From NCBI GenBank assembly GCA_027627225.1, contig CM051029.1:2536078-2600077 (forward strand): a DNA stretch of 64,000 nt. The letters run 5' to 3'. The DNA is from Congeria kusceri (Eukaryota > Mollusca > Bivalvia > Myida > Dreissenidae). Below, piece by piece: positions 35,700-46,919 of the stretch. Under the pieces are notes generated by a model. That model worked only from the letters and a program-made list of their open reading frames with translations, was not told where the DNA came from and ran no database searches. Every line of letters begins with the position of its first letter. The first letter of the stretch is position 1. The position numbers and the translations under genes were made by a program.

Positions 35700-36740
35700 A
35701 TTAATAGCTGAAAATAGCGGCAACGATTCAACATTCGTCCAAACTTGAGTTCGAAGCGCCTCATAAACTAAAAAAGGAATACAACCGATTGCTCACTTTC
35801 AGAAGTTTTTGAACCGACGAACCTCATGAACTACAAAATAGTAACAAGTGAACTAGTTGAATGAAATACATAACGCAACATGAGCCACTTGCATCAATCT
35901 AACGAAATTCTTATTTATGCGAACACAACACTAAACACGTGAGTTAAGTTTTAAACATATTAATTGAGAAATACACTATCTCTCAATACACAGAACATTT
36001 ATTAGTTTCAATTTAACTAATTATAAAACGTTGCAAGCGGGCTAAAGTGTTTTCGACCATGATTCAAAGAGGTAATTACTACTGTGTTTATTTCGAAGTT
36101 TATGACGTCCGCCCGCACCGAAGCTGCATTTTGTGAGGACCCAGGGTGTGCCCTAGCACCACTACGTAATTTACATTTTGGCGTAAAAACAAATTGTTGG
36201 TTTCCGCTAACCCAAATACCCCTCCTCCCTATTTTTTCTTACGTTCGGTAAAAAGAGCAGTTTTTGCTAGTATGCTGCTTTTCGGTAAAAAGCAAAAAGT
36301 TCGAATTAGTCTGCGTGAGACAGGCGCTCTTGGTAATGACATACCGTAAGGTACAGTTTCTTTGATAGCATGCGTTTAAACATTTTACATTTTACATATT
36401 ACATATTACCTCATTATACCTAAACTGCGTGGTGAATATGCCGCTAAGGAACAAACAAAAAATGTTTTTAACTCCCGCTAGATTGTATTGGAGACGGAAG
36501 CGGAAACAAACAATATTTATTTTGTATTAGATGCATCGAAAGTTGTGACGAATTTCGAATCATAGCTTTAGTTTCCAGCTATTTATGAGGGCTGTTCGAA
36601 AACTATGTAGAATTATGCTATATAACCACAACGGGTTAACGTTAATTCATAAAATTAGCACGCACACACAATGATATATTTCAAATAAAATGTATAATTA
36701 TATATTTTAAATTGCCACTACTTTCGAAAATAACGGTATC
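35700..36740. other. Intronic or intergenic stretch
   Basis: No ORF. A GC-richer patch at about 36105-36350 with repeated GGTAAAAAG motifs could be an undescribed repeat. Confidence 0.35.
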
Positions 36741-36744
36741 CATA

Positions 36745-36935
36745 AGGAAGTATTTGAACTGAAATGTATTTTTACTTTTGGTGATATCTTATGATGTAGG
36801 TGGAGACCGGAGTACCCGGAGGTATGGTGAACAACACTTAAATTCACATGGGCCGGGACCTGGAATTGAATTCCGATCGCCGCAGTGTGAAGCAAGTGTT
36901 CCAACCACTGCCCCAGCCGGAAAGCCTATGACAAT
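36745..36935 (-). mobile_element. Degenerate tRNA-derived SINE on the reverse strand
   Basis: On the reverse strand a tRNA-like head reads GGGGCAGTGGTTGGAACACT (A-box region), followed by GGAATTCAATTCC (B-box region) and a body with CCGGGTACTCCGGTCTCCAC. From memory that body motif is a hallmark of a conserved metazoan SINE core (CCGGGTACTCCGGTTTCC). It is older than the SINE at 25455, since its boxes have diverged. Confidence 0.65.
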
Positions 36936-36989
36936 ATCTTTGTTCCAGAATGATTTTAAGCGATATAAGCAATAGCTTGAAAATAAATT

Positions 36990-37440
36990 AATATGTCAAA
37001 ATCGTGTAGAAGTAACAAGCATCTTAATTAAAGTGCCGTGTGGACACATTGTACAAGCACCGGTTCTATAATGGTATTAAGTGGTGGTATTACTATGCGA
37101 TAAGGATCCGTTTGGTTCAGGTGCAAAAAGACGCACTTAGTTTTCCCCATTCTTTATTGTGAATAAGTGCCTACGTGCTTACTATGACGGTTATCTCAGT
37201 TTAGCGATTATGAACAGTTTAGGAACACAGCCAAGGGCTTTGTTTCAACGTACATGTTTTAGAATGTACACATAACTTAGGATTGGAGCCAGAATGAAGG
37301 ACATGCCACACTCGCCCCCACCCCTCCTTTGAATATGTGCCTTGGTCTTGGATAAGCGATAATGATCACTTTAGGAGCGTCACCTTGTCAAATTTCAATT
37401 TTACTATTAACATTTCATGTTTTATATACATATAATGCAT
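36990..37440. other. Non-coding stretch
   Basis: No supported gene or repeat. Confidence 0.35.
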
Positions 37441-37447
37441 ACGCTTT

Positions 37448-37583
37448 GGGGACAGCTAGGGAGCACATGCCTCATGTCCCCTACTCGGTAAATCCATGCC
37501 TAAATACAATGCGGGAAGCCGGTTTATAAACAGGTCGTATCTTAAGCTGGTCATCTTAAACTGGTCTTATATGGGATTTACCA
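37448..37583. repeat. Paired inverted repeats
   Basis: GGGGACA...TGTCCCC spans 37448-37481. GGTAAATCCAT...ATGGGATTTACC spans about 37488-37583, with repeated AAACTGGTC motifs between the arms. Possibly a foldback element. Confidence 0.45.
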
Positions 37584-37589
37584 CCAGAC

Positions 37590-38470
37590 TTGCGGCCAGC
37601 GTACTGCCGTTTTATAAAGGTTGTCGTATGTATCCAACCTCATCCGAACATAGCTCAATTTTAAATCCCTGCATGCATGAAGTTCCACGTGACCATAGGG
37701 AAGCGCATAATAAAAACGAGACAACGTACAATCCTTGCGTTGTTATGTTAACTTATTTATTTATTTGTTTATTTATTGTTTTTCATTTTAACTCGAAATA
37801 CATGCATATATACCTGTGCCAATAATGCAACATGTATGTGTCATTGTTATAAAATAATAATGATAAAATTAAAATGTTCAACTCCTCATAATCGTCTCCT
37901 TCCAAATATGTAAAGTTTTAACTCGTCGTGGCAGGGGGAACTAAGAAGAGAACCAATGGGGAAGTAACCACTGCAAGTACAACTGTCTAACAAATGATCT
38001 TGCAAATGTTGTCCATTCCATAAACTTAACGTTATTTAATCATTAAAATCAATAGCTGAATGCTCTATTTGCCGTTCATGTAACTCTTATTGGAAAGCAT
38101 GAGGTCGTTAGATCAGTTTATTGTTGAGCATTCTAAAAATAGTTCATATATGTACATGAAATTCGTACGCTAAACATGTATCACTGTAGAAATAAGACAC
38201 CTGTGTATGCGTATGTGTATGCAAAACAGTTAAATTAGTTCGCAAACTATTGCTTTTTATTGCACATGCCTGCATGATATATATTCCAAAAAAAACTGTG
38301 ATAGTGCTGCGAATCATTTAGATTATTGTTTTTAATATTGACATTTGCTATTTGTGTTTGTCCAGCAATGTTTGTGAAGACGTACTTACATGTATCAATG
38401 TTTCAAAGGACTTCAGAAACACGGCAAACTACGACAAGTTGCCACCAAAAGGTTTTTAAACTCACTAAAA
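37590..38470. other. Non-coding stretch
   Basis: A 109-codon forward frame at 37496-37825 crosses the inverted repeat and a TTTA microsatellite, and is not believable as a gene. Confidence 0.4.
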
Positions 38471-38475
38471 CTTAC

Positions 38476-38535
38476 CTGTAACTCTCGACAATATCAATAT
38501 CCACACACATATTAAGAGAAATATCGCCTCTGCTT
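38476..38535 (-). CDS. Candidate signal-peptide exon of the reverse-strand Ig gene
   Basis: On the reverse strand the frame AEAIFLLICVWILILSRVT ends in a single G before a perfect GTAAGT donor. That is phase 1, exactly what the Ig exon at 34011 needs. The hydrophobic run followed by a polar end is typical of a signal peptide. However, the frame has a TAA just upstream of the AEAI residues and no ATG after it. Either the initiator has been lost, or translation starts in another exon joined here. The roughly 4.5-kb intron to the first Ig exon holds SINEs and microsatellites. Confidence 0.45.
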
Positions 38536-38544
38536 ATTCCCACA

Positions 38545-41140
38545 ATATATCCCTAACAAATTAAATTTTTTGACAAATGGAAATACATAGGAAATGCGAG
38601 CTTCGTTCATAAAGTGTTTATAAATTCCATTACCACTAATATTATTAGTTACACAGTGAACTGTTTACATTTACATGAACAATATGTCATTTCAATGACA
38701 TACCTGTGTGTACGTTGTATTTATAAATTTAAACTTCCGCATTTATTAAGAGCTCTGTATCAGTGTCATAACATTGTTATGTGATCATGCTCCTTCTAAA
38801 ACAGTTGGTGTAATAAATATCTATATGCTCAGTTGTTGTAACCGTTTCAATGTATTGGCTTTCGTGTTGTATCAGGTATTTGCATAATTACATTATTTTA
38901 TTTGTAATATCTATTAATCTCCATCACCATTATACAGAGGGTAAGTGTATACACATTCATAAGCCTTTATTCATACTCAAAACACCGTTTTGTCCGAATG
39001 AAATCTGGGAATGTAATATATGTTCAAAGTAGTTTAATAAGATTCAGGCTAAACAGCCGTTCACATAATATGACATAGTAACTGAGAAATGTATGAACAA
39101 CATGCATATAATTTCATTCCCTATTATCAGGTCACATCCCATCTAACTAACTACACAGCATAATGGCACAGTCAATTATCATAAATAATTACGTTAAAAA
39201 TTGATATGTTGTATTACACTTATAGTTTTAACATTTCCATTCGGGTGATCAGTTTTCAATCATAGCCTTGTGTACAAGAAAAGGGCAATAATTATGTGAG
39301 TATTGTTTTATATACATGCATTGGTTAACAACCCTTCACGTGTCATTATTGATTGGCAGTTATTGTTTATGTCTCGATAGAAGAACATACTTTGTATGTT
39401 AATTTAATTGCTGAATATTCCTTGTTTCATAGCATGACCTGAAAACATGCCAATATGCTTTCAAGCCGGTCAAATCTTTTTATTGCACAATCAATTCGTA
39501 AGAAACTTTTATCTGGCCCGACGAAGGTTTGTCAATAAATCCTGTATTCGTATCAGCTTCAAGTACAAGCCTCTGAGCTATTTTGAATGCCACCAGATAC
39601 CGCCTTGGGGAATCCTATTATTACATTCATCTGTTATTGATGTTGAAATCTACATGTATATCTTTCAGATGTAGAATATGTACAATGTTAAGCGCAAACA
39701 AGTATTTCGTACATGTATATCGGCCTTCTTGCCATTTTTCTTTGAAATTGTTGCACTCGTTCACTTATATAGTTAAATAATTTAACAATTTTAACATTGT
39801 GTGTGTGTGTCTTATTACATGTGCAATGTATTTGGCAATTCTAAAACAAGTGCCTTTTATTGTCTGTGTTCATCGGATAATATATCTTATCAACGTGTAC
39901 GCTGCCAGAATACACTAACGGGCACAATACCAAGCACCATACGCGCGTGTAATCACATATATGTACGTGTATTGCGTAATTATATTTATCTATGCGAAAC
40001 GTATCGCTCTATTATTGTAGCATGCATTTAGGTAACATACTATAATGTAAATTCATCATTTTATAATAATCGTAATTATTTATTTAGTTTATTGATTGAT
40101 GCGAACGGACTTGCAACCGTCTTCTTTAGTTATGTACGAAATGTAATATAAAACTACATCTCTCTTGTCGGAACAAGCCAAACCGCCAAACAAACAAGCA
40201 CAACACAATTTAACTAATGAATATGTATGAACTGTTCTGGAAAGACATTTTTCTCATTGTATGTTTTACCCGTCCAATGTAATTTGCATAAATGTTCGTC
40301 TGTGTTAAAAAAAAATACTACGAGTAACGCAGCACTTTCATATATATTAACTGGCTCTTGATTATTTATTTTTGGTGGTTGATGTAAATTATAGCAGTAG
40401 GTATAAAGTTTAAGCTCTTAGTAGTGATGTTAAGTAACATTTTGCATAACTATGCAATATCGCAAGCGTATTTGATTTACACTTTAAAGTTGAATGATCG
40501 ATTGTGGCAATTGTTTTGAATTTGAATATGATATTCTTATCATTAACATGAAGACGATAAAGTCACATTGGAGTGCTATTGTGTACGTGTGCCTTTGTTT
40601 CGCAACGAAATCAGGATGCTTTATCTATTGAGCTAACATAACTTGATACCTAGTGCAATCTTAATACATTTTTTTATTTGAGCAACTATTAAACAACTTT
40701 TAAAGCACACGTGTTGCCTCAAATAATGCATTTCTTTTTATTAAGTATTTAGAGGCCAATTAGAACACACGATATCAAAATCAGCTAAGAATCGTAGTTA
40801 TTAGACGTTATACGTATAATTTGGACATAACAATCACATTTTGAAAATATGGATAGTTTTTAATATGCGACATTATCCTAAAACAATCAATTGCAGTATG
40901 CCTAAATTAGTTGCTATGTATGCTTAGACATTATGCTGACTATAATAATAAGTTATACTACAGTTTCTTATTGAAAGTAGTACTAATTTTAAAGGGTACT
41001 GCATGTATGTTGTTTACATGTATGCTGGTTCAGATGATTAGCGTGGTTGACTATTAACCGAACAATCGAGCATGTTAACAGGCCTATGGCTAACTTACTA
41101 ACATTTTTCATGAATTCGTTTAATAAAATATGGCATGTAA
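38545..41140. other. Long non-coding stretch
   Basis: AT-rich. Several 60-75-codon chance ORFs on the forward strand (38850, 39447, 39801 and others), none with a domain. A short (GT)n run near 39797. No repeats recognised. Confidence 0.45.
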
Positions 41141-41329
41141 TGACAGACAGAACAGATGAACAGAACATATGTTTATTTAAGACTTGCACAAAGTACATCG
41201 TCTACAACACATATTTACAGAAAATATATACAATCTACATGACATAGCAAAAGAAAATGTTTAACATTATGGTTAATTAATAGATATGGAGGATGAACCT
41301 TAGTATTAAATGTGTACAACTGTAAGTGT

Positions 41330-41455
41330 ATTTCTAATATACGGAGCTTGCTTAATATATTTACACAACTTAATAATTTAGGTTTTATTTTTTGAGTTAA
41401 GGAGTTGAATAAATTTAAAAACAGATGGGTTTTCAAAGTAGTATTTTTTAACAAT
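41330..41455 (-). pseudogene. LINE ORF2 C-terminal tail fragment
   Basis: The reverse strand reads KFIQLLNSKNKT, stop, IIKLCKYIKQA, the kind of short basic tail found at the end of LINE ORF2 proteins. It follows the endonuclease fragment directly, so the whole reverse transcriptase region is missing. An AATAAA and a TGTTC-rich tail follow further downstream. Confidence 0.5.
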
Positions 41456-41479
41456 TTTTTCTCAGATCAGACATTTGTT

Positions 41480-41990
41480 TAACTATTATAACAAAATGAA
41501 ATTCGTCTTCAATATCCGTTACCAGATAAATATGTAAACGTATTACTATCGCCAACACGACCGTTAACATTATAAATATCATAAAAATATCATTTTGTAA
41601 AATATCAAACAAATCAATATCAACAATAGTATATGATGGCTACTCTTTACACCATAAATAAGTCGCACATAAGTAAATATCTTCTTCAAGATTAAATAAA
41701 TGTTTGTCTGATTTAAGCCAAATAATCGTATCGTGATTATTACGTGTAATTTCAAAACCGTCCTGTATATTTTCCCTGTAATATAAAACTAACCCACCAC
41801 TACACCTTTTAGCGTTTCTGTTTTGAAATTTTCTATAAAAATTATATAACTGTTAAGAGAAAAATTACTTCTAGCATTTGTCCATAAATCGTATAAGAAA
41901 CATATATCGTGACAAGACACCATATTTACCAAGTATGTACATTGTTTCTTGTCGTTGGAAAGTCAATTTACATTCCATGATACAATGGAA
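41480..41990 (-). pseudogene. LINE ORF2 N-terminal endonuclease fragment
   Basis: After the ORF1 stop the reverse strand reads ELSIVSWNVN, the standard opening of the AP-type endonuclease, then a TGA. Further on it reads GLVLYYRENIQDGFEITRNN, then TIIWLKSDKHLFNLEEDIYL, then an NGRVGDSN motif that corresponds to the GDFNSRVG endonuclease block. Frameshifts and stops break the frame in several places. The role, before decay, was nicking target DNA to prime reverse transcription. Confidence 0.7.
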
Positions 41991-42008
41991 AGCTCATCCC
42001 CGGCGTGC

Positions 42009-43008
42009 CCCTACTCGCGAAGCGGTTTTCCGTTCAAGTATAGCGAATCATACGCTATCCATGCACGCTTCCCCTGGTCCCGAGCAGCCTTCATCTTTGG
42101 CACCAGTTTCCGGCGCTTTGCTATCACTTCCTGTGGTAATTGTTCGTACACATGAAAGTTGGTACCTGACAAGTGTTTCCATAGCCGGCGCACTAGTGCA
42201 CGGTCCTGAAAGTATGTGAATTTTGCCACTACAGTGCGCAATTTACCGTGAACCGGATGACCGGGCGAGCGATGCCCGCGCTCAAAGCGTATACTGTCAG
42301 CGATTTCCTTGGCCACTTTAAGGGCATCCTGCAAATGCTGCCTACGTTTTCTCTTCGGAACCTTCGGTGGTTAATTTCCGCTTGAGTTATCCTCTGGAAT
42401 ATTCGTGAAGATGAGGTTGTTGCGCCTGGATTGTGACTTAAAATACGTCACTTTCTCGCGCAGACTATCTTTCGCCTTCTCCAGGTCGTCAACCTTGCTG
42501 GCCAATAAAGCCGCTCCAACGTTCGCCCCGTCCAGTTTGTCATCTAGTTTGGACACTCCCTCCTCGACCCGCTTAAACCTCTCCTCTATCGCTATTTAAA
42601 TGCTCCAAGTTCCCTCTCAAAACTGCCCACCCTTTTCTCGTGTAAATCCAGAGCACCCAGTTTCTTCTCTACAGCCACTGATCTGTCACTAATAGTAACT
42701 TTTCATTACATCTGAGATTGTAGGCTCTCTAGCACCGCCGTCTGCCATCGTCGTAGTTATTTCTGTTTTAGCACTATTTTCATCAGTGTCAGACACAAAT
42801 ACACTACTGTAGTTGTGATCATCACTATACAAAATTGCGTTTGTTTGATTTAAAAGTTCACTCACACTTACGTCTAAATTGCCTGACGGGCCTCTGTTCT
42901 TGAACTGCTTACTCGCCACCCCACCACTATTGTCACTGCTGTTTCTTTCTTTTCTTTTGTTATTTTTTTTTATTTTCCATAATTTAATCAGATTTTCCAT
43001 AGTATGAT
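42009..43008 (-). pseudogene. LINE ORF1 protein, broken
   Basis: The N-terminal part (MENLIKLWKIKKNNKRKER...) is basic. A coiled-coil stretch follows at about 42560-42470 (SKVDDLEKAKDSLREKVTYF), then the hallmark SQSRRNNLIFTNIPED near 42390. The C-terminal nucleic-acid-binding region at about 42350-42009 contains IADSIRFERGHRSPGHP, VVAKFTYFQDRALVRR and SLYLNGKPLRE. These match the Transposase_22-type ORF1 architecture of L1-like and other non-LTR elements. At least two frame changes and a TAG/TAA break the ORF into three pieces. ORF1p normally coats the element RNA. Confidence 0.8.
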
Positions 43009-43255
43009 TCACATTAATGAATCCAACCGTCTTAATAACACACGGAAAACACAAAAATAGCACAGTAAATTATAAATTTTTACTCCAGGTTCAAAAACAC
43101 GTCCATTACCCGCGCTAGTCACGTGATCAATATAGAACTAATTATTTTATATGCAAACTATGGGGATGGTCACTCTTGAGTGTTCATATTTTGTTATTAT
43201 ATTATTGTTTTGAATTGAACTGTTATCATATTTTTTTATTAACAATTGTCCTGAA

Positions 43256-43549
43256 TTAATTGTTTACTGGTGCATTAGAATTAATACTTGAAGTGATATT
43301 ATTATCCTTGTTATATTTCAAATAACCTGTGTTATTATTGTAGGCCATCATTTCCATCATTTCAACTAACCATCTATCAATGATATCACAAACACTATTT
43401 ACACCCACGACTGAACTTTGTCTTCCTTTTATGTATCTCAATACCATGACTTTAACTTTTACCGAGTTACTGCCAAATGGACAACGGAGGTGTCCAGGCT
43501 GCTCGGTGCAAAGCCTTGCACTGCAACGCTGTCCTTGCCAATGGAACAC
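43256..43549 (-). CDS. Unrecognised reverse-strand ORF, 97 codons
   Basis: Open frame with protein-like composition in its first two thirds (RCSARLCTEQPGHLRCPFGS, then a VKVKVMVLRYIKGRQSSVVG stretch), ending in an asparagine-rich tail encoded by AT-rich DNA. There are several cysteines but no recognisable zinc-finger spacing. It lies just upstream of the LINE 5' end and downstream of the two-exon candidate at 44073-44998 on the same strand. It might be a further exon, a repeat fragment, or chance. Confidence 0.2.
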   Translation of the reverse strand: MFHWQGQRCSARLCTEQPGHLRCPFGSNSVKVKVMVLRYIKGRQSSVVGVNSVCDIIDRWLVEMMEMMAYNNNTGYLKYNKDNNITSSINSNAPVNN

Positions 43550-43599
43550 ACGACAGCCTCTGTAATGATGCTATACCTGGACTGAAAGGGAGCACTGCC

Positions 43600-44065
43600 T
43601 GAATTTTGTTATTTTGCATACAAAATTACTAAAATTAGCAATTTAATTTAAGCAACGCTTTTATTAATGCTGTATTATATGCACAGATCCATTTGCAAAA
43701 ACAAATCTTGAATATAAATGCATTAGTAATTTAAAATGTATCAAAGTTATACACGTGTTAACTGTTATCCTTTTTAAGTTACTCTATGATAATATGTATT
43801 TTAAATGGCAGAACTCTTGCAAATGCAAGCTGTTAAACATTCACTTTCTTATATACAATTAGTTTATATATATATCTTGTTGGTGTGCTTATATATGCTG
43901 TTGATGGTCAACATGAGGACAAATCTGCTTCACACAAAAGCGATTTTGTGTGCAATTTATAAGATTCAGTTATTAAACATGTTTGCATTGAAGAATTCTT
44001 TTCACTGCAAACATATTAACTTAAAAATGAATAAACATACAAATAATACATTGTTTTAAAAAGTG
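43600..44065. other. Non-coding stretch
   Basis: AT-rich. The forward frame at 43805-44059 is leucine- and tyrosine-rich without domain support. Confidence 0.35.
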
Positions 44066-44072
44066 ATACCAG

Positions 44073-44998
44073 TCAATGTAAGAATTTCCCATTTTTTGCC
44101 AGCTCGCTGGCTGTCCTGTTTGCATTAAACTTGGTCTCCAAGTCGGCCCACAATTCCTTTTTTGTAGAGCTGGAAATCTCTGCATAAACAGAGTACCATG
44201 CAATGTTCTAGATAACAGTTTATTTAAAGGGTACATTGCAATTTTAAAGATATGTTACTTTCAAATCAATATTGGTTTCTGTCAAGTACTATAATATGTA
44301 CTCATGTGTTGTAATTTAAATAATATTGTCATATTATGTATTGAGTTTATACTCCAATACACCTTTACCATGAGCATGGTATTTTGTAAATGCTATAAGC
44401 ACTAGTTGATTTTTTGTGTGCATATTTTGCAGATTTGTACCAAAAATGTCTGACACACAAGGCATTGTCTTATTCCAAAAAATAGTTGGTATATGTATTT
44501 GTAAACATACATGCACATAGAATGGCACAAAAAACATTTGATATGTCAATGAAAAATAAGGCGCAGAAAAAATATTTTTAAATCTTTAAATTTTGCGAAA
44601 TAATATTAAAAACACACAGTTATCAGTTAATAAGTTTACGGTACGGTGGCAAAAACATATAACATCATTTTAAAATTTTAAATGGTATGAACAAATAAAT
44701 ATTTCATCAATACATAATAAATATAAGCGCATATTCTGAAACGGGGCATCAGTGTCCGAGAATGTACATGTAGTGTTACCATTTTTAATTAAACGTTGTC
44801 AAAAAATCAATATCAGGATGGTCGGGAAAATATAATGCAATTTCACTTCGAAATTGTAGAGGCCACTCTGTATTATGGATAGTAATTTAATTGAAAAACA
44901 TATATTTAAATAGAATACCAATACTCACGGCTGGTGAACCTATGCTTATCGAGTCTATGCCTTGATATGCCGAACTCTTTGTAATCCTCGCCCATAAA
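44073..44998 (-). CDS. Candidate two-exon gene fragment, helical Myb/SANT-like C-terminus
   Basis: Exon 1 (44998-44929, 70 nt) lies between a strong acceptor (TTTTTTTAACACAG) and a consensus GTGAGT donor. It encodes FMGEDYKEFGISRHRLDKHR and then FTS. Exon 2 starts after GTTTATGCAG at 44179 and runs to TGA at 44073. It encodes ISSSTKKELWADLETKFNAN, then RTASELAKNGKFLH. Both junctions are phase 1, so the reading frame is continuous. The ELWADLETKFNAN...RTASEL pattern recalls Myb/SANT-like domains found in transposon-derived and host proteins. If one A were missing, it would continue as a KKWE motif typical of that family. Upstream exons are not identified, and it may be a relic. Confidence 0.4.
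44240..44925. other. Intron of the candidate gene and flank
   Basis: AT-rich, no ORF or repeat of note. Confidence 0.35.
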
Positions 44999-45004
44999 CT
45001 GTGT

Positions 45005-45830
45005 TAAAAAAACAGACTAAAATGAATATGTGTGTGCACGTTTACACGTTACCATTGAACAATACTATGTTTTTACGTTAATAGATGGTCAATAAGACCT
45101 TTAACTGTTGCAACACGCGGGATTTCTGTACTGGCATGTAACAGGTGCAACTTACATGTTTACAATTACCGAAATCCCCGATAAAACTCGCTAATTTGTT
45201 TCATAAACAGTCTTAAATGAACATATTTATGCTTTTAAACCCTTAACCATGCAATAATACTGTGATAACTTTTATATATGATGAATAAGATGATGCAAAC
45301 ACGGGATTTTAATACCCGCGCGAGCGTGTGAGAGACGCAAAACGTACCGAAATCCACGCTAAGGTTCGTTGCTTTGTTTCATGAAAAATCTTAATTTAAT
45401 AGTTTGTAATGTAGTAACATGTGGGATTTCGGTACACGCGCTGGCGTGTGAGAAGCGCGACTTCCATATGTACAATTACCGAAATCCCATTTATAAGTCG
45501 CTATTCTGTTCCAGAAACAGTCCAAAATGAATATTGTTGTACTTGTTCACGCATTGCCATTTAATTATATAAATTTTGCACTTCTATATATCATGAATAA
45601 GACCTTTAAATGTAATAATATGGGGGATGTCGTTACGCGCGCGAGCGTAAGAGAGTCGCGACTTCCATATGTAGAATTACCGAAATCTCCGTTATAAATC
45701 GCTATTCTGTTCCAGAAATAGTTCAAAATGAATATGTTTGTACTTGTTTACTGATTGCCATTGAATAATAAAAATTTTGAAATTCTGAATATGATGAATA
45801 AGACATTTAAATTTAGTGAAAGCAAATGGG
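45005..45830. repeat. Degenerate satellite whose units each carry a GGGATTTCGGTA hairpin
   Basis: Four units contain a GGGATTTCGGTA-like arm (45119, 45303, 45423, 45624) followed 40-60 bp later by the inverted ATTACCGAAATCCC-like arm (about 45165, 45344, 45475, 45676). Between arms are CpG-rich CGCGCGAGCGTGTGAGA motifs. Between units are GTTCCAGAAACAGTCCAAAA-like and ATGATGAATAAGAC stretches. A fifth partial unit starts at about 45005. Unit length varies from about 130 to 200 bp. Confidence 0.75.
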
Positions 45831-46089
45831 TTTTTGTACATATGTGTTATTGACATTGAGGTCGACGATAAAAGCATACTATCGAGACAGATATTGTGTG
45901 ACAACTGTTCGACACAGACCGGAACCATAAAACTCGCATTTATTCCATTTTGAAATTCATTACTTATCCTTTATATGCAGTAAAGCCGTTTTATTTCGTA
46001 ACGCCGTTATCCGCTAAATTCTGTTCCGCCATTTTGCAAGCACTGTCCTATGTCATGTTTCGAATTATAGACCGCTTACAAACCGGCAA

Positions 46090-46284
46090 TGTAAACAATA
46101 CGAACTATTGTTAAGACGAAAACACAATATTTTTCCTTAGTATTTAAGGTGAAATCTTACCTTATGAAAATCCTAAGGAACTTTATGAATAAGAAAGTTA
46201 AGGAAGTCGTTACATAAGGAAAATTAATTGATATCTGAGGAATTGTTTTCTTTAAAACTTGGGCGATTTATGAATACGGGCCCA
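46090..46284. repeat. Fragment of a foldback element ending TTTATGAATACGGGCCC
   Basis: CCTTAG/CTAAGG inverted motifs with TTAAGGTGAAATC occur from 46135. The block ends TTTATGAATACGGGCCC, a terminus type I associate from memory with palindromic invertebrate MITEs. No matching GGGCCCGTATTCATAAA left end is present. Confidence 0.35.
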
Positions 46285-46744
46285 GTTCTACTATTGATGT
46301 TAAGCATGCATTTTGATTTATATCTGTTTAAGGACACAGCGGAGTTCCAAATAATAACTGTATGTATCGAGATTTATGTTGTATTGTTTGATACATTGTG
46401 TCATACAATGGACCAGCGCATAACGTATGCTACAATAGTTCCAATATAAGTATAAAGAAAAAAACACTTCTTTGTGAAAGTATAATAAAAACGCACGTGT
46501 ATGCAGGTACAGTGCCAACGCCATCAATTTAAGTAATTATTGATTCCGTTAGAAATAGCAATGAGGTACACAAATGATACATATTTGTCGGAAAACTGTT
46601 TTCAATTGACAAGCCAACTGAAAATGTCATTCTTGTGAGGATTACAGTACGTGCAATATTTCTGTTTTTCATGCGCAAATCGTGCACCTTTCATGCAGGA
46701 CGTACGTGTAATGTAGAGACCACACTTGTATCTCACGTTGCTGC

Positions 46745-46809
46745 ATTTACAGAGGGATTGTTTTTGTTTCTATTGGTTCTTTGCATTCCACAAATATCAA
46801 CACAGAAAT
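46745..46809 (+). pseudogene. Possible signal-peptide exon of the forward receptor
   Basis: The frame AAFTEGLFLFLLVLCIPQIS followed by TQK is strongly hydrophobic, like a signal peptide. It ends with one base before a weak GTGCAC donor, that is phase 1, fitting the Ig exon at 46920. There is no in-frame ATG at the expected place, as with the signal exon on the other strand. Confidence 0.25.
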
Positions 46810-46919
46810 GTGCACAATATTAACACTATCTACTCTATCACAATCTGATTTAACATTATAAATTATACAAGTTGTTGAACGTATTATGAAAGATATAATC
46901 ACATCTATTTTTGTTGTAG

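Larger units (their letters stand above)
41143..43110 (-). mobile_element. Internally deleted non-LTR retrotransposon (LINE)
   Basis: In reverse-strand order: a 5' region around 43110-43010; ORF1 at about 43008-42009; the beginning of the ORF2 endonuclease at about 41990-41480; then, with no reverse transcriptase between, the ORF2 C-terminal tail at about 41455-41330. A 3' region follows with an AATAAA signal and a TGTTCTGTTC-type tail ending about 41143. LINE copies are normally truncated at the 5' end. This one keeps both ends and has lost the middle. Stops and frameshifts in ORF1 and ORF2 make it inactive. Confidence 0.75.

Noticed and set aside
37496..37825. 109-codon forward ORF
   Set aside because: It runs through an inverted repeat and a TTTA microsatellite, with no domain.
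41878..42219. Forward-strand 113-codon ORF
   Set aside because: It is the antisense shadow of LINE ORF1, which matches a known protein family on the reverse strand.
43380..43565. Forward-strand cysteine-rich ORF (RRCPGCSVQSLALQRCPC)
   Set aside because: Cysteine pairs look zinc-finger-like, but the frame is short, lacks His/Cys partners at finger spacing, and has no splice support.
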